Shown: in pieces, positions 16,511-24,934 of the stretch | Numbering within the stretch: the first letter of the stretch is position 1 | Layout of the letters: every line of letters starts with the position of its first letter | Assembly: GCF_013085545.1 (NCBI RefSeq) | Contig: NZ_CP039543.1 | Location: 4,697,436-4,761,435 of the forward strand | Length of the DNA stretch: 64,000 nt | Source: Oceanidesulfovibrio marinus | Lineage (GTDB): Bacteria > Desulfobacterota > Desulfovibrionia > Desulfovibrionales > Desulfovibrionaceae | Direction: 5' to 3' | Program-made: the position numbers and the translations under genes | Notes under the pieces: model-generated | What the model saw: the letters and a program-made list of their open reading frames with translations, nothing else | Told to the model about the DNA's origin: nothing | Database searches by the model: none

Positions 16511-17536
16511 ATGTGCAACGCTGTGACTCAAGGATCTTCTCGGAACGTTATGGTGGATGACAACGACCTCAAGCCCGGTGGCGCTGGGAAAGAATCCGGC
16601 ACACTCAAGGGCATCTACTCCACAAAGGAGAAGGCCACCCTCGGCGTGGGCATGACCAGCCGCGTCACCCACCGCAAGCGCTACTGGGCCGTGTGGGAAC
16701 CGGAGCCCGGCGACGACGCCTTTCTCGTCCAGTCCCTCAACCAGAATCTCATTCCCACCGGCTCCAAGCGCCGGGTCACGGCCATGGAGTTCAAGGAGCG
16801 GTTCCGCCTGGAGCCCGACTTCTTCGTGGACGTCAACGCGGAGCACGTCCGCCATCTCTGGGAGCTGCAGAAGAAGGAGCCCGCAAAGGCGGAGCCGGAA
16901 CCGGACCGCGGCGCGGAAGACAACCGCCGGACCATCTTCGACCGTGAGGACAGGCGTCGGCCCCCGCGTAAGGAAGAGCCCCCGCGTAAGATGGAGCCAG
17001 AGGAACCCCCGCGCAGAAAGGAACGCGAGGAGCCGGCCCGGAAAGAGCGGTTCGAGGAGCCTTTGCTGGAGGACATCGGCGAGCCGACCCCCCAGCCCCT
17101 GACCCGGGACCAGATGCGCGCCATCGAGGCGGAGCGCAACGCCCGCGCCGGTTTCGGCCTGGGCATGAGCCACCTCAAGCGCGGCAACATGGACAAGGCC
17201 CACGAGCTTCTCCGCCGCGTAGCTGTGGAGGAAGGCGACTACGTGCCCGAGCACAAGCACATGTTCAACGAGTTCGGGGTGGGCCTGCGCAAGAACCAGA
17301 TGCTCGACCTCGCGCTGTTGCACATGCGCCGCGCCCTGTCCCTGGCGCCGCATGACGAGCACATCTACCACAACATGGCCCGGCTCTATTACGAGAAGGG
17401 TGACAAGGACATGGCCCGCAAGCATCTGGAAAAATCCCTGCAGATCAATCCGGACTTCAAGGAATCCAGGCAGTTTCTCGACTATCTCGACAAGCACCCG
17501 GCCCGGCGGAAGAAAAAGCTCCGCTTCAAGATCTGA
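16511..17536 (+). CDS. TPR protein with charged Pro/Glu/Arg-rich linker
   Basis: A 341-residue cytoplasmic protein. Residues about 30-125 form a conserved N-terminal domain (KGIYSTKEKATLGVGMTSRVTHRKRYWAVWE). A low-complexity linker rich in PPRKEEP repeats follows, then tetratricopeptide repeats (about 210-325; for example DEHIYHNMARLYYEKGDKDMARKHLEKSLQINPDFKES). The C-terminus is strongly basic (RRKKKLRFKI). An alternative ATG lies 13 codons downstream and neither start has a strong ribosome binding site. TPR arrays mediate protein-protein contacts; the partner is unknown. The next gene follows by 17 bases. Confidence 0.75.
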   Translation: MCNAVTQGSSRNVMVDDNDLKPGGAGKESGTLKGIYSTKEKATLGVGMTSRVTHRKRYWAVWEPEPGDDAFLVQSLNQNLIPTGSKRRVTAMEFKERFRLEPDFFVDVNAEHVRHLWELQKKEPAKAEPEPDRGAEDNRRTIFDREDRRRPPRKEEPPRKMEPEEPPRRKEREEPARKERFEEPLLEDIGEPTPQPLTRDQMRAIEAERNARAGFGLGMSHLKRGNMDKAHELLRRVAVEEGDYVPEHKHMFNEFGVGLRKNQMLDLALLHMRRALSLAPHDEHIYHNMARLYYEKGDKDMARKHLEKSLQINPDFKESRQFLDYLDKHPARRKKKLRFKI

Positions 17537-17553
17537 CAGGAGGCCCGCTCCGC

Positions 17554-18042
17554 ATGCTCGACTACACCGCGATTGTGGATTCGCTGCAGAAAGCCTTTGC
17601 CGCCAAATGCATCGAGGCCCCCGAGATCGTGAACCATCCGGGCCTTTCCCTCGCCTTCAAGATCGATCCAGTCTACGCCGTGGGTCTTGCCCCGGCCTTC
17701 ATTCGCAACATAGCGGAGTGGGCGCGCGTTGCGCCCAGCCAGGCCCACGAGGCCATGCTCCGCACCGGCAACCTGGTGAGCCGCAAGGACGGTTCCGGCA
17801 ACCGCGAGAGCGAGCTGGACCTCATGCTCACCTGGCCCTCCGGCAGCCGGCGCATGAACGGCCGTATCCACGTTGCCTTCTTTCTGACGGATTTTCTGGA
17901 TCGCGCCCTGGCTCTGTACGCCAAGGCTGCGGCGCTGCCCCTTGCGGAGCTGCGCATCGCGGCTACGGAGCGGGAGCGGGTGGAGCAGTTCCTCCAGGGC
18001 AAGAGCCTGCCCCAGGGGCTGGCCTACCAGGCCACGTCCTGA
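17554..18042 (+). CDS. Conserved-looking hypothetical protein
   Basis: A 162-residue soluble protein (MLDYTAIVDSLQKAFAAKCIEAPEIVNHPGLSLAFKIDP ...) without signal peptide or membrane helix. No family recognised. A good AGGAGG before the ATG and close spacing to the TPR gene support expression as a pair. It converges on the PHP gene. Confidence 0.6.
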   Translation: MLDYTAIVDSLQKAFAAKCIEAPEIVNHPGLSLAFKIDPVYAVGLAPAFIRNIAEWARVAPSQAHEAMLRTGNLVSRKDGSGNRESELDLMLTWPSGSRRMNGRIHVAFFLTDFLDRALALYAKAAALPLAELRIAATERERVEQFLQGKSLPQGLAYQATS

Positions 18043-18075
18043 GCGGGTCGGCGCACCGCCATCCTTTTCGAACAA

Positions 18076-18765
18076 TCAGTACGAGTAGCCGTCCAGGCAG
18101 AGCTTGAGCAGCTCCGGGTCTTGCATCTCGCACGGCTGGTGCGAGGCAAGCAGCCGCGCCAGAGCCGTTTCGTCTTCGGGCGGCGGCGCTTCGAACTCGT
18201 TCATGATCGTGCCCACGGCATTCGGGGTGTGCGCGTCGGTGTTGTACAGCCGCGTAAGGTCCCGGCCTCTGTTGGCCTGCAGGTACAGGGCATCGTCGTC
18301 CGGGGTGTAGCGCCTGCCGATGCGGCGGTGCTGCGCCCGCAGGATGTTCACGGAGTTCATCTCGATGCCGTCCACGGCGTCCAGCACGTGCTGAATCCTG
18401 GAGCCGTACCGCTTGGAGAAGCGGAAGGGGTGGGCGATGAAGAGAAAGACCTCGTCGCGGCGGTCCTCCAGGGCGGTGGTCAGCTCGGCAATGGAGATGA
18501 GTCGCCTGCCCACGTCGCGCAGCTCCTTGCCTATCATGACAACGTCATATCCCTCGCGTAGGGTGACCTCCATGCCGGCGTAGATTCGCAGCTGCGGGAA
18601 CTGGCCCGCCAGATCGGAAATCTCGGACGGTTGCCACTGGACGTGGTGCTCGGTGATGACAATGGCGTCCAGGTTCTGGTGCAGGGCGAGCTGGCAGAGT
18701 TCCTCCGGTTCGAGGGAGGAGCAGCTGGAGTATCGTCTGGTGTGCGTATGGCAGTCGATGCGCAT
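18076..18765 (-). CDS. PHP-domain metal-dependent phosphoesterase
   Basis: A 229-residue PHP-family hydrolase. The first motif MRIDCHTHTRRYSSCS gives the metal-binding His pair, VITEHHVQW the second, EVTLREGYDV the Glu, FLFIAHPFR the third His, and NTDAHTPNAVG the last Asp-His. PHP enzymes hydrolyse phosphate esters with a trinuclear metal site. The ATG at 18765 is chosen because the DCHTHT motif normally follows directly; a TTG 18 bases upstream lies inside a promoter-like sequence. The exact substrate is unknown. Confidence 0.85.
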   Translation of the reverse strand: MRIDCHTHTRRYSSCSSLEPEELCQLALHQNLDAIVITEHHVQWQPSEISDLAGQFPQLRIYAGMEVTLREGYDVVMIGKELRDVGRRLISIAELTTALEDRRDEVFLFIAHPFRFSKRYGSRIQHVLDAVDGIEMNSVNILRAQHRRIGRRYTPDDDALYLQANRGRDLTRLYNTDAHTPNAVGTIMNEFEAPPPEDETALARLLASHQPCEMQDPELLKLCLDGYSY

Positions 18766-18800
18766 GTATAAAAAATATTGCAATGAAAACTTTTTGACAA
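18766..18800 (-). promoter_or_regulatory. Candidate sigma-70 promoter of the PHP gene, giving a leaderless message
   Basis: On the minus strand TTGTCA, 17 bases, TATTTT, then only six bases to the ATG. The start of transcription would fall at or next to the start codon. On the plus strand the same AT-rich block contains TTGACA (18794-18799) and TATAAA (18815-18820) with a short 15-base spacer. Confidence 0.45.
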
Positions 18801-19014
18801 TAATTAATATTAGTTATAAATTTTCTAGAAATACAGCTGCCGCGGGAGGCGTCCGATTCGCCGCCAAGGTCCTTATATTCCCCGGATTTTGGGCGAGAAC
18901 GCACGGGTCCGCATCCATCGACAACGTTCCCGTGATGTAGCATACAAGGTGCGCACCGTGCGAGCCTGGCTCGCGATTTTTCCAGCACGCAACACGCACC
19001 CCAGGGGACAAATC

Positions 19015-19293
19015 ATGGAACCCAAGGACGTTGAAAGCCTGTCCCGGAAGATAGACGAGGTCAAGGAAGAGACGGATTATCAGCTCCAGGCCTTTTTCGA
19101 AGAGACCAGGACCCTCATCCAGACCACCAAAAAGCGGTACAACCGCATCATCTACGTGCTCATTCTCCTGATTCTCTTCGAGCTGTACTCCACATGGAAG
19201 ATTTCCTCGATCCAGGACTATGCGATGCTCATGGCGCAGCATGTAACGAACTTGTACGAGAACCTCATCCAGCTGCTCATGAATATCAAGTAA
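19015..19293 (+). CDS. Small coiled-coil membrane protein
   Basis: A 92-residue protein. The N-terminal 40 residues are charged and heptad-like (DVESLSRKIDEVKEETDYQLQAFFEETRTLIQ), a single helix follows at about 46-62 (RIIYVLILLILFELYSTW), then an amphipathic tail. GGGG lies before the ATG. It precedes the AMIN-domain gene by 48 bases and may act with it at the inner membrane. Family unknown. Confidence 0.65.
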   Translation: MEPKDVESLSRKIDEVKEETDYQLQAFFEETRTLIQTTKKRYNRIIYVLILLILFELYSTWKISSIQDYAMLMAQHVTNLYENLIQLLMNIK

Positions 19294-19341
19294 CAGGCAG
19301 GGGATGACTCGCCGGCACCGTTCAGACAGAGAGGTAGTTTG

Positions 19342-20220
19342 ATGAATCCGAAGATAACCTACGTCTTGCTCGGGATCATCTTCGTAGTCATGGCGCTCAT
19401 CATAGTCAGCCAGGTTGTTACGAGAGAGCCTGCCATGGAGCCGGAGATTGTCGCCCCGGCCACGGAAACGGCCCCGCCGGCCAACCAGGAGCAGGCGGCT
19501 CCGGAACAGGGCGCGACCGAGCGGCAACCCATGCAGGCAAAGCAGGAAGAGCCCCAGGCCCCTGAGCAGGAGGCCGCCGCCCCCAGCATGCAGACTCCTC
19601 CCGGCGAGCAACCCGCGGCAGTGCCGTTCCGCGAGCAGCCCGCGCCCTTGGTGGCCGGGCAGAACGGCAGCGACGCCGGCAACATGACCGGCCGCATGCC
19701 CGTCAAGACTCCTGCGCCCGAAGCGACGGCTCCGGAGCAGGCCCCGGCGGCCGTCGAGACCGCAACCACCCCGGCCCCGGTAGAGCAGACAAAGCAGACC
19801 GCGAAAGCCGGCACGAACGGGAGCCTGGCCGAAGCGGCCAAGGAAATGTCCCAGCCTGCGCCTGGCTACAAGCCAATCCAGGCCAAGGACCTGAAGCACG
19901 AGAACACGCTGCGGCTGGTGTCCGCAACGGCCAAGGACGGCGGCGTGGTCATCACCTTCAAGGCGGACAAGCCCATCGGCCGCTACAAGTACTTCACCCT
20001 GACCGAGCCCTCGCGGCTGGTTGTGGACCTGATCGGCGAGTGGGAGCAGAAGAGCCCCGGCGTGAAGGTGCCGCAGAACGAGCTGTTGAGCCGGGTGCGG
20101 TTCGGCCGGCACGACAACAAGCTGCGCATCGTGGCCGACCTTTCGACCACGGAGTACGCCGAGCCGGTGGTGAAGCAGGAGCCGGACACCCAGCTCGTGA
20201 TCACCCTGACCAAGAAGTAG
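19342..20220 (+). CDS. Membrane-anchored protein with periplasmic AMIN domain
   Basis: A 292-residue protein. One N-terminal helix (residues 7-26), then about 150 residues of Pro/Ala/Gln/Glu-rich linker, then an AMIN-type domain (about 190-290; LRLVSATAKDGGVVITFKADKPIGRYKYFTLTEPSRLVVDLIGEW). AMIN domains bind peptidoglycan or secretins in the periplasm. The long extended linker would let the domain span the periplasm in TonB fashion. GAGAGG precedes the ATG. The alternative TTG one codon earlier is not needed. Confidence 0.82.
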   Translation: MNPKITYVLLGIIFVVMALIIVSQVVTREPAMEPEIVAPATETAPPANQEQAAPEQGATERQPMQAKQEEPQAPEQEAAAPSMQTPPGEQPAAVPFREQPAPLVAGQNGSDAGNMTGRMPVKTPAPEATAPEQAPAAVETATTPAPVEQTKQTAKAGTNGSLAEAAKEMSQPAPGYKPIQAKDLKHENTLRLVSATAKDGGVVITFKADKPIGRYKYFTLTEPSRLVVDLIGEWEQKSPGVKVPQNELLSRVRFGRHDNKLRIVADLSTTEYAEPVVKQEPDTQLVITLTKK

Positions 20221-20238
20221 AGTCGTCTTTTCGGAGTA

Positions 20239-20275
20239 CGGCGCGGTCCTGCCTGCAAGCAAGGGGATCGCGCCG
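20239..20275 (+). terminator. Weak hairpin after the AMIN gene
   Basis: CGGCGCG pairs with CGCGCCG across a loop, 18 bases past the stop. The following CTTTG is a poor T-run, so termination is possible but not assured. The converging gene ends at 20305. Confidence 0.35.
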
Positions 20276-20304
20276 CTTTGATGCGCGGCGTGTGAACCTG
20301 AGCC

Positions 20305-21456
20305 TTACTCCGCGCAGGCCGCTGCGGCCCAGCCCGGCATGGCCGAGCGCATGAAGCCGCGGTCGATGTAGTCCTTGAGCAGCATGAACAGCCGGCTGCG
20401 CAACGCGACGCCCCATTTGTTGAAGACGGCGCTGCCGTCGCCCAGGTTGTAGAGCAGCATGAAGCGCTGTTGTGGGGTGAAGGTCTTCAGCGCGCCGCTG
20501 TCCACCAGGGTCGTCTCGATGTTGTCGGCCAGAAGAGGCCCTTCCCGCACGGCGTGCACCCCCACGCGGGGAATGACCTCCCCGCCCGGACACACACAGT
20601 CCCCGCCGCCCAGAAGCTCGGGAAAGTCCGGGCAACGCAGGTGGTCGTCCACCTCCAACCCGCCGTCACTCCCCACAGGCAGACCGGAGTCCTTGAACAC
20701 GGACGGAGCGCTGGTGCCCAGAGCCAGCACCACGATATTGGCCGGATGAACCCGGCCGGAGTCCGTGCGCACACCCTCGGCCGTGATCTCCTCGGCCCGC
20801 TCGCCCTCCATGATGGCTACGCCGTGCGCATGCAGCGCGTTGGCGGCAATGCGCCGGGCCGCGGCAGGGGCGTTGTGCAGCACCTTGGAGCCGGCGATCA
20901 GCGTGAGGTCCAACAGCTTTGAAGCATCGTTGCGCTGGGCCAGGGTGACGAGGTTGCCGCTCATCTCTACCCCGGCCGGACCGCCGCCAACCACCACGAC
21001 GCGGACGGTTTCCTGCTCCGCAAACATCCGTACGACCATGTCGTGCAGCCTGTTCACATTCTGGATCGGCTTGACCTTGAAGACCGCCGGGCCGGCGTCC
21101 ATGCCGGGCAGGGAGACGATCTCGCTGCCGATGTTGAAGGAGGCCACGTCGTAGGGCAGTGTCGCGCCCGAAGCGAGGACGAGCTCCCGCCGCGTGGCGC
21201 GTATGATGGTCACTGTATCTTCCAGAAACTCGCCGCCGGCCAGCTCGACGATGCAGCGCATTGGGAACCGGGCCTCCTTGAGAGCGTAGCGGCCGCTCAG
21301 CAGGCCGGGGGCCATGCCGGAGTAGTAGTGGAAGGGGGCGGGACCGACAACGGTGACCTGGACCCCGGCTTCGATGAGCTTGGGCAGCCGGGCGAGGATG
21401 GGTAGGTGGGCGTGTCCTGCGCCGAGCAGGACCAGGCGTTTGCCGCGCATGGGCAT
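20305..21456 (-). CDS. FAD-dependent pyridine nucleotide-disulfide/type II NADH dehydrogenase family protein
   Basis: A 383-residue flavoprotein. FAD-binding GxGxxH motif VLLGAGHAHLPIL at the N-terminus, second Rossmann motif VVVVGGGPAGVEMSG, and the C-terminal FAD motif LLGGGDCVCPGG. The overall pattern matches NDH-2/sulfide:quinone reductase-like membrane-associated oxidoreductases, probably passing electrons to quinone. The C-terminal amphipathic segment (LKDYIDRGFMRSAMPGW) fits peripheral membrane attachment. ATG 21456 is chosen because AGGAG lies eight bases upstream; an in-frame codon 12 residues earlier does not have one. The electron donor is not resolved. Confidence 0.8.
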   Translation of the reverse strand: MPMRGKRLVLLGAGHAHLPILARLPKLIEAGVQVTVVGPAPFHYYSGMAPGLLSGRYALKEARFPMRCIVELAGGEFLEDTVTIIRATRRELVLASGATLPYDVASFNIGSEIVSLPGMDAGPAVFKVKPIQNVNRLHDMVVRMFAEQETVRVVVVGGGPAGVEMSGNLVTLAQRNDASKLLDLTLIAGSKVLHNAPAAARRIAANALHAHGVAIMEGERAEEITAEGVRTDSGRVHPANIVVLALGTSAPSVFKDSGLPVGSDGGLEVDDHLRCPDFPELLGGGDCVCPGGEVIPRVGVHAVREGPLLADNIETTLVDSGALKTFTPQQRFMLLYNLGDGSAVFNKWGVALRSRLFMLLKDYIDRGFMRSAMPGWAAAACAE

Positions 21457-21588
21457 GGGGGAAACTCCTGAGAAGGGTTTCGGGCGGATCATCCAGCCGG
21501 CATTGTAATCAAACAGGCGGCCGGCGCAAGGCCCGTGCGAAGTCCTGGATAAATTCTTAGGGCAAAGATTGAAGAAATGCCTCCAGCG

Positions 21589-21638
21589 GCCAGGAGAACA
21601 ATGTTCCCCTGGAGGGAGCCCGAGGGCAAAGCCCTCGG
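21589..21638 (-). repeat. Multi-hairpin intergenic repeat, short copy
   Basis: On the minus strand CCGAGGGCTTTGCCCTCGG is followed by GGCTCCC and a second hairpin ending CTCCTGG. The same order of hairpins occurs at 46943 and 56717. It lies in the 356-base gap between the flavoprotein and glnB, which otherwise shows no gene. Confidence 0.55.
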
Positions 21639-21812
21639 ATCACATTTGGCGAGCCAGGGCAGTATCCAACTGGTGGCGATGAAAGCGCCAGCCCGGGTGC
21701 GATTGCCGCCACGGCGCTCGTGATGGCGCAAGCGGATTGCCCGGAGGCGGGGAATGGCGTACGATCCGCCGTCCGGAACAATCCGAACCAATCTACCGCG
21801 AGGTCGCCGACA

Positions 21813-22151
21813 ATGAAGAAAATCGAAATAATCATGCGTCCGTTCCGCATGGAGAATGTCAAGCAGGCACTTGCCGATCTAGGCATCCAGGGCATGACCG
21901 TTGCCGAGGCCAAGGGCTTCGGCCGCCAGGGCGGCAGAAAGGAGCACTACCGCGGCGCCGAGCAGCATGTGGAGTTCGTGTCCAAGGTGAAGATAGAGGT
22001 GGTGGTGGACGACGCCGTGCTGGACCAGGCCGTGGACGCGATCATCAACGCCGCCAGGACCGGACAGGTGGGGGATGGAAAGATTTTCATCTACCCGGTG
22101 GAGGAGGCGATCCGCATCCGCACCGGGGACCGCGGCACGGAGGCGTTGTAG
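21813..22151 (+). CDS. glnB: Nitrogen regulatory PII protein
   Basis: A 112-residue PII signal protein (MKKIEIIMRPFRMENVKQAL ... GDGKIFIYPVEEAIRIRTGDRG). The ATP/2-oxoglutarate site residues in TVAEAKGFGRQGG and KIFIYPVEEAIRIRTG are kept. The T-loop reads HYRGAEQHVEFV: Tyr46 is present but position 51, the uridylylated Tyr of enterobacterial GlnB, is Gln. PII proteins bind and control ammonium channels, glutamine synthetase adenylylation and transcription. GAGG precedes the ATG. No amtB or glnA is adjacent. Control by covalent uridylylation is therefore unlikely; effector binding should remain. Confidence 0.92.
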   Translation: MKKIEIIMRPFRMENVKQALADLGIQGMTVAEAKGFGRQGGRKEHYRGAEQHVEFVSKVKIEVVVDDAVLDQAVDAIINAARTGQVGDGKIFIYPVEEAIRIRTGDRGTEAL

Positions 22152-22364
22152 CCAGTTTCGGCGTATGCCTGAAGATTGTCGGGTCAGGGGGGAGAATGTC
22201 CCCGGATGGCCGGGCGAAACCGCAGCCCGGGTGTGGTTTTTCTGGACGGCGTTCTGCGAGGAATATCGTTAGACTACGGCCCGAACAGATTACTGCTGCC
22301 CGACAACGGTAATCGACGTGGCAATGAGTGCTTCAAAGCCTGCGCGTGCAAATCAGCGCGGCAA

Positions 22365-22931
22365 TCAGCTTGGCTTGTGGGAGAGGGCGCCCGGCTGGAC
22401 ACACCAGTGTTTTACGCGGGTCCGGCGGATGGTGTGCTGCAGCTCCAGCTGGCTCTGCTCGCACGTGGCTCCCACGGCAACCTCGTCCTTGCGAACGCGC
22501 ATGCGCACCAGGCGGCAGCGCAGGCAGACCGAGCGGTTCTTTTCCGGCAGGGAGAAGAGCACCTCGAAGTCCTTGTCGATGTCGTCCTCCAGCAGCATGG
22601 CGCCGAGCTCCCGCGAAAAAAGCACCTGCACGCCGCTGAAGGAAAGATCGTGGATGGAGCAGGAGAGGTACCGGCTGCGGCTCCTGTTGCGGTTGCAGAA
22701 CTGCGCCACGGCGTCGCGCTGGAGCCCGTATCGTGGGAAGAGCCGCCGGTCCCGGCCGGCGTAGTGCTCGCTGCTTTGTGCGTCCCTTGGCCTGGCTGCG
22801 CCGTCGCTGGTCGGCCTGGCGATGCCGTTGTGGTGCATCCCGTGGGCTGCGGCAGAGGGTTCGGGCTCGTCGTGGACGCTTTTTTCCTGGGGCTCCGCCG
22901 ACCCGGAAGGTGCGGTTTTTCGATACGGCAT
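22365..22931 (-). CDS. PilZ-domain protein
   Basis: A 188-residue protein. The C-terminal half is PilZ-like: RRLFPRYGL gives the RxxxR c-di-GMP motif, and HDLSFSGVQVLF the D/NxSxxG motif. The N-terminal 75 residues are polar, without clear fold. The ATG at 22931 has GAGG seven bases upstream; in-frame starts at 22946 and 23003 cannot be excluded. Such proteins are c-di-GMP receptors controlling motility or exopolysaccharide; HD-GYP and HDOD proteins elsewhere in the window fit the same signalling network. Confidence 0.7.
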   Translation of the reverse strand: MPYRKTAPSGSAEPQEKSVHDEPEPSAAAHGMHHNGIARPTSDGAARPRDAQSSEHYAGRDRRLFPRYGLQRDAVAQFCNRNRSRSRYLSCSIHDLSFSGVQVLFSRELGAMLLEDDIDKDFEVLFSLPEKNRSVCLRCRLVRMRVRKDEVAVGATCEQSQLELQHTIRRTRVKHWCVQPGALSHKPS

Positions 22932-23758
22932 GTGCAACCTCGTCATGCTGTTGGGGAATATGGCCCGCAGATGAAAAAGAAGCGGGCGGAATCGCGCGGA
23001 CACAATACGAGAAGGGGTGAGGATGCAAATTTGTAAAACTTGATGGATTCTACTGAAACGCTGCAGAATGGCAACAAAAAAATATGGCGAAATTTACTAC
23101 CAACACAATGATGTTGTTGCACAGGCTCAATTTCTATCCGCTATCCATACCCGGCTGGTTTGAAGCGTCCGACAAATCCACACCAGAAGCGCCGATAGAG
23201 AGCGGGCGGTCCCCCTATGTGCCCGGTGTTGTGGCAGGTTCAGGCAGGCCGCGGCAGGCATCGGGGTTCCCAAGGTCGTCTTGCTTGCCATAGAGCCCAT
23301 GGGCGAGGGCAGCGGCCTCTTCTTCAGCCCCGTAGCTTGCGTCATGCTGACCGCTTTGGGCGGCAGCCTCCATTGCATAGCCATCAAACCACCCCTCAGG
23401 CGCGTATGGGGCGGCGATGACGATCCTCGGCGCGCGATCCCCTGAGCTATACGACAAACACGTTACGGGTGGGCACATTGCGCAAGGCTGTGTTCGCATC
23501 GTCACGCCCGTGGGGCAGGGTGCGGCCGGCGGCGTCCTGGACTTTTGCGGAGAAGTTGTCGTGAATACAGGCACAGTTATGAAACAAAAACGGAGTAAGG
23601 CGGTAGGAAAATGTGGCTGTAATACCGCTCCGAACCGCGCCGGACAAGGGAAAGGTGGTGCTGGACACACAACCTCTTAGCACGTAACAAACTTGTCAAT
23701 CTTGTGTTTTCCGGCTAATGAATCACCACTTTTTCCCATGCAGAAGAAGGAGGCCAGA
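22932..23758. other. Long intergenic stretch, no supportable gene
   Basis: Several frames of 60-150 codons exist on both strands between 23080 and 23680, but none shows a ribosome binding site, a domain or a protein-like composition. A small RNA cannot be excluded. No repeat shared with the rest of the window was seen. Confidence 0.4.
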
Positions 23759-23932
23759 ATGGCCGAGAAGAAGCGCGAAAAGAGAGAACGTTCGGAAGCC
23801 GCCGAGGTGATGTGTCCCAAGTGCGGCAAGACCGAGATTGTGTATATCCCTCAGGAAGAAGTCCCCATGTGCCCCATCTGCAAGCGGCAGATGGTCATCA
23901 AGGAGCTGCTGACCGAGGGAAAATCGTATTAG
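23759..23932 (+). CDS. Small zinc-ribbon protein
   Basis: A 57-residue protein. After a basic start (MAEKKREKRERSEAAE) come MCPKCGKTEIVYIPQEEVPMCPICKRQMVIKEL, with two CPxC knuckles forming one zinc ribbon. GAAGGAGG sits six bases before this ATG; an ATG seven codons earlier lacks one. No named family recognised. The amino acid transporter begins 79 bases downstream. Confidence 0.75.
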   Translation: MAEKKREKRERSEAAEVMCPKCGKTEIVYIPQEEVPMCPICKRQMVIKELLTEGKSY

Positions 23933-24010
23933 GACCCAGCTCCGGCAGCGGTTCGGCCGGAGTTGAAGACACGCGGCGACGCATCACAACAATTCTTATC
24001 TGGAGGGGAT

Positions 24011-24829
24011 ATGAAACGCATTCTCGCACTGACCGTGGCGTTCCTGCTGGTAGCATCCACGGCGTTCGCGGCCGACATCGATCTGGCCAAAAAGTCCACC
24101 ATTGAGAGCATCCTGCAGGCCGGCAAGCTCCGCGTCGGTTTCGAGTCCGGCTACATGCCGTTCGAGATGACCGACACCAAGGGCGAGTTCGTGGGCTTCG
24201 ATATCGACATGGCCAAAGAAATGGCCAAGGCCATGGGCGTGGAGTTCGAGCCTGTGAACACCGCCTGGGACGGCATCATCCCCGCGCTGCTCACCAACAA
24301 GTTCGACATCATCATGAGCGGCATGACCGTGACCCAGGAGCGCAACCTCAAGATCAACTTCGCCGACCCCTACATCATCGTCGGCCAGACCATCATTCTC
24401 AGCCCCTCCGTGAAGGACGAGGTCAAGTCCTACCGCGATCTCAACGATCCCAAGTACATCGTGACCTCCAAGCTGGGCACCACCGGCGAGCAGTCCGTCA
24501 AGCGGATGATCCCCAAGTGCACCTACAAGTCCTTTGAGACCGAGCAGGAAGCGGCCCTCGAAGTGCTCAACGGCAAGGCCCAGGCGTTTGTCTACGACCT
24601 GCCGTACTGCGTGGTTTTCATGGCCCAGCAGGGCGCCTCCGGCGGCCTCATCCTCCTGGACAAGCCCTTCACCTACGAGCCTCTGGCCTGGGCCATCAAC
24701 AAAGGCGACCCGGACTTCATGAACTGGCTGAACAACTTCCTCCTTCAGCTCAAGAACGACGGCCGTTACGACATGATCTACAACAAGTGGATCAAGTCCA
24801 CCGACTGGATCAAAGAAGTACAGCAGTAG
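24011..24829 (+). CDS. Polar amino acid ABC transporter substrate-binding protein
   Basis: A 272-residue type II periplasmic binding protein (SBP_bac_3). Signal peptide MKRILALTVAFLLVASTAFA, mature start ADIDLAKKS. Family marks are LRVGFESGYMPFEMTDTKGEFVGFDIDMAKEMAKAMGV and the GMTVTQER segment. GGAGGGG precedes the ATG. The permease and ATPase follow in the same direction. The ligand is probably a polar or charged amino acid; specificity is not readable. Confidence 0.93.
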   Translation: MKRILALTVAFLLVASTAFAADIDLAKKSTIESILQAGKLRVGFESGYMPFEMTDTKGEFVGFDIDMAKEMAKAMGVEFEPVNTAWDGIIPALLTNKFDIIMSGMTVTQERNLKINFADPYIIVGQTIILSPSVKDEVKSYRDLNDPKYIVTSKLGTTGEQSVKRMIPKCTYKSFETEQEAALEVLNGKAQAFVYDLPYCVVFMAQQGASGGLILLDKPFTYEPLAWAINKGDPDFMNWLNNFLLQLKNDGRYDMIYNKWIKSTDWIKEVQQ

Positions 24830-24843
24830 CGTGAAAATACAGG

Positions 24844-24878
24844 GCGGGGCAGCCGAAAGGCGGCCCCGCTCACTTTTT
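24844..24878 (+). terminator. Hairpin with T-run after the binding-protein gene (partial terminator)
   Basis: GCGGGGC-A-GCC, tetraloop GAAA, GGC-G-GCCCCGC, then CACTTTTT. The permease gene starts 57 bases further on. Such stems usually let the binding protein be made in excess over the membrane parts. Confidence 0.65.
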
Positions 24879-24934
24879 GTTCAAGACGCGCCCTTTGCTG
24901 CGGCGCATGGCTCCAATCGGGGACGACACGACTC

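Noticed and set aside
21674..21689. TGGCGATGAAAGCGCC upstream of glnB as a possible -24/-12 promoter
   Set aside because: Doublet spacing fits but the -12 block lacks TTGC and the -24 block lacks the CAC; too weak to call.
23400..23470. On the minus strand, a tRNA D-arm-like TAGCTCAGGGGA
   Set aside because: No matching acceptor, anticodon or T-arm could be built around it.
23215..23680. Frames on both strands between the PilZ and zinc-ribbon genes
   Set aside because: None has a ribosome binding site, recognisable fold or coherent composition; overlapping frames of similar length exist in several registers.
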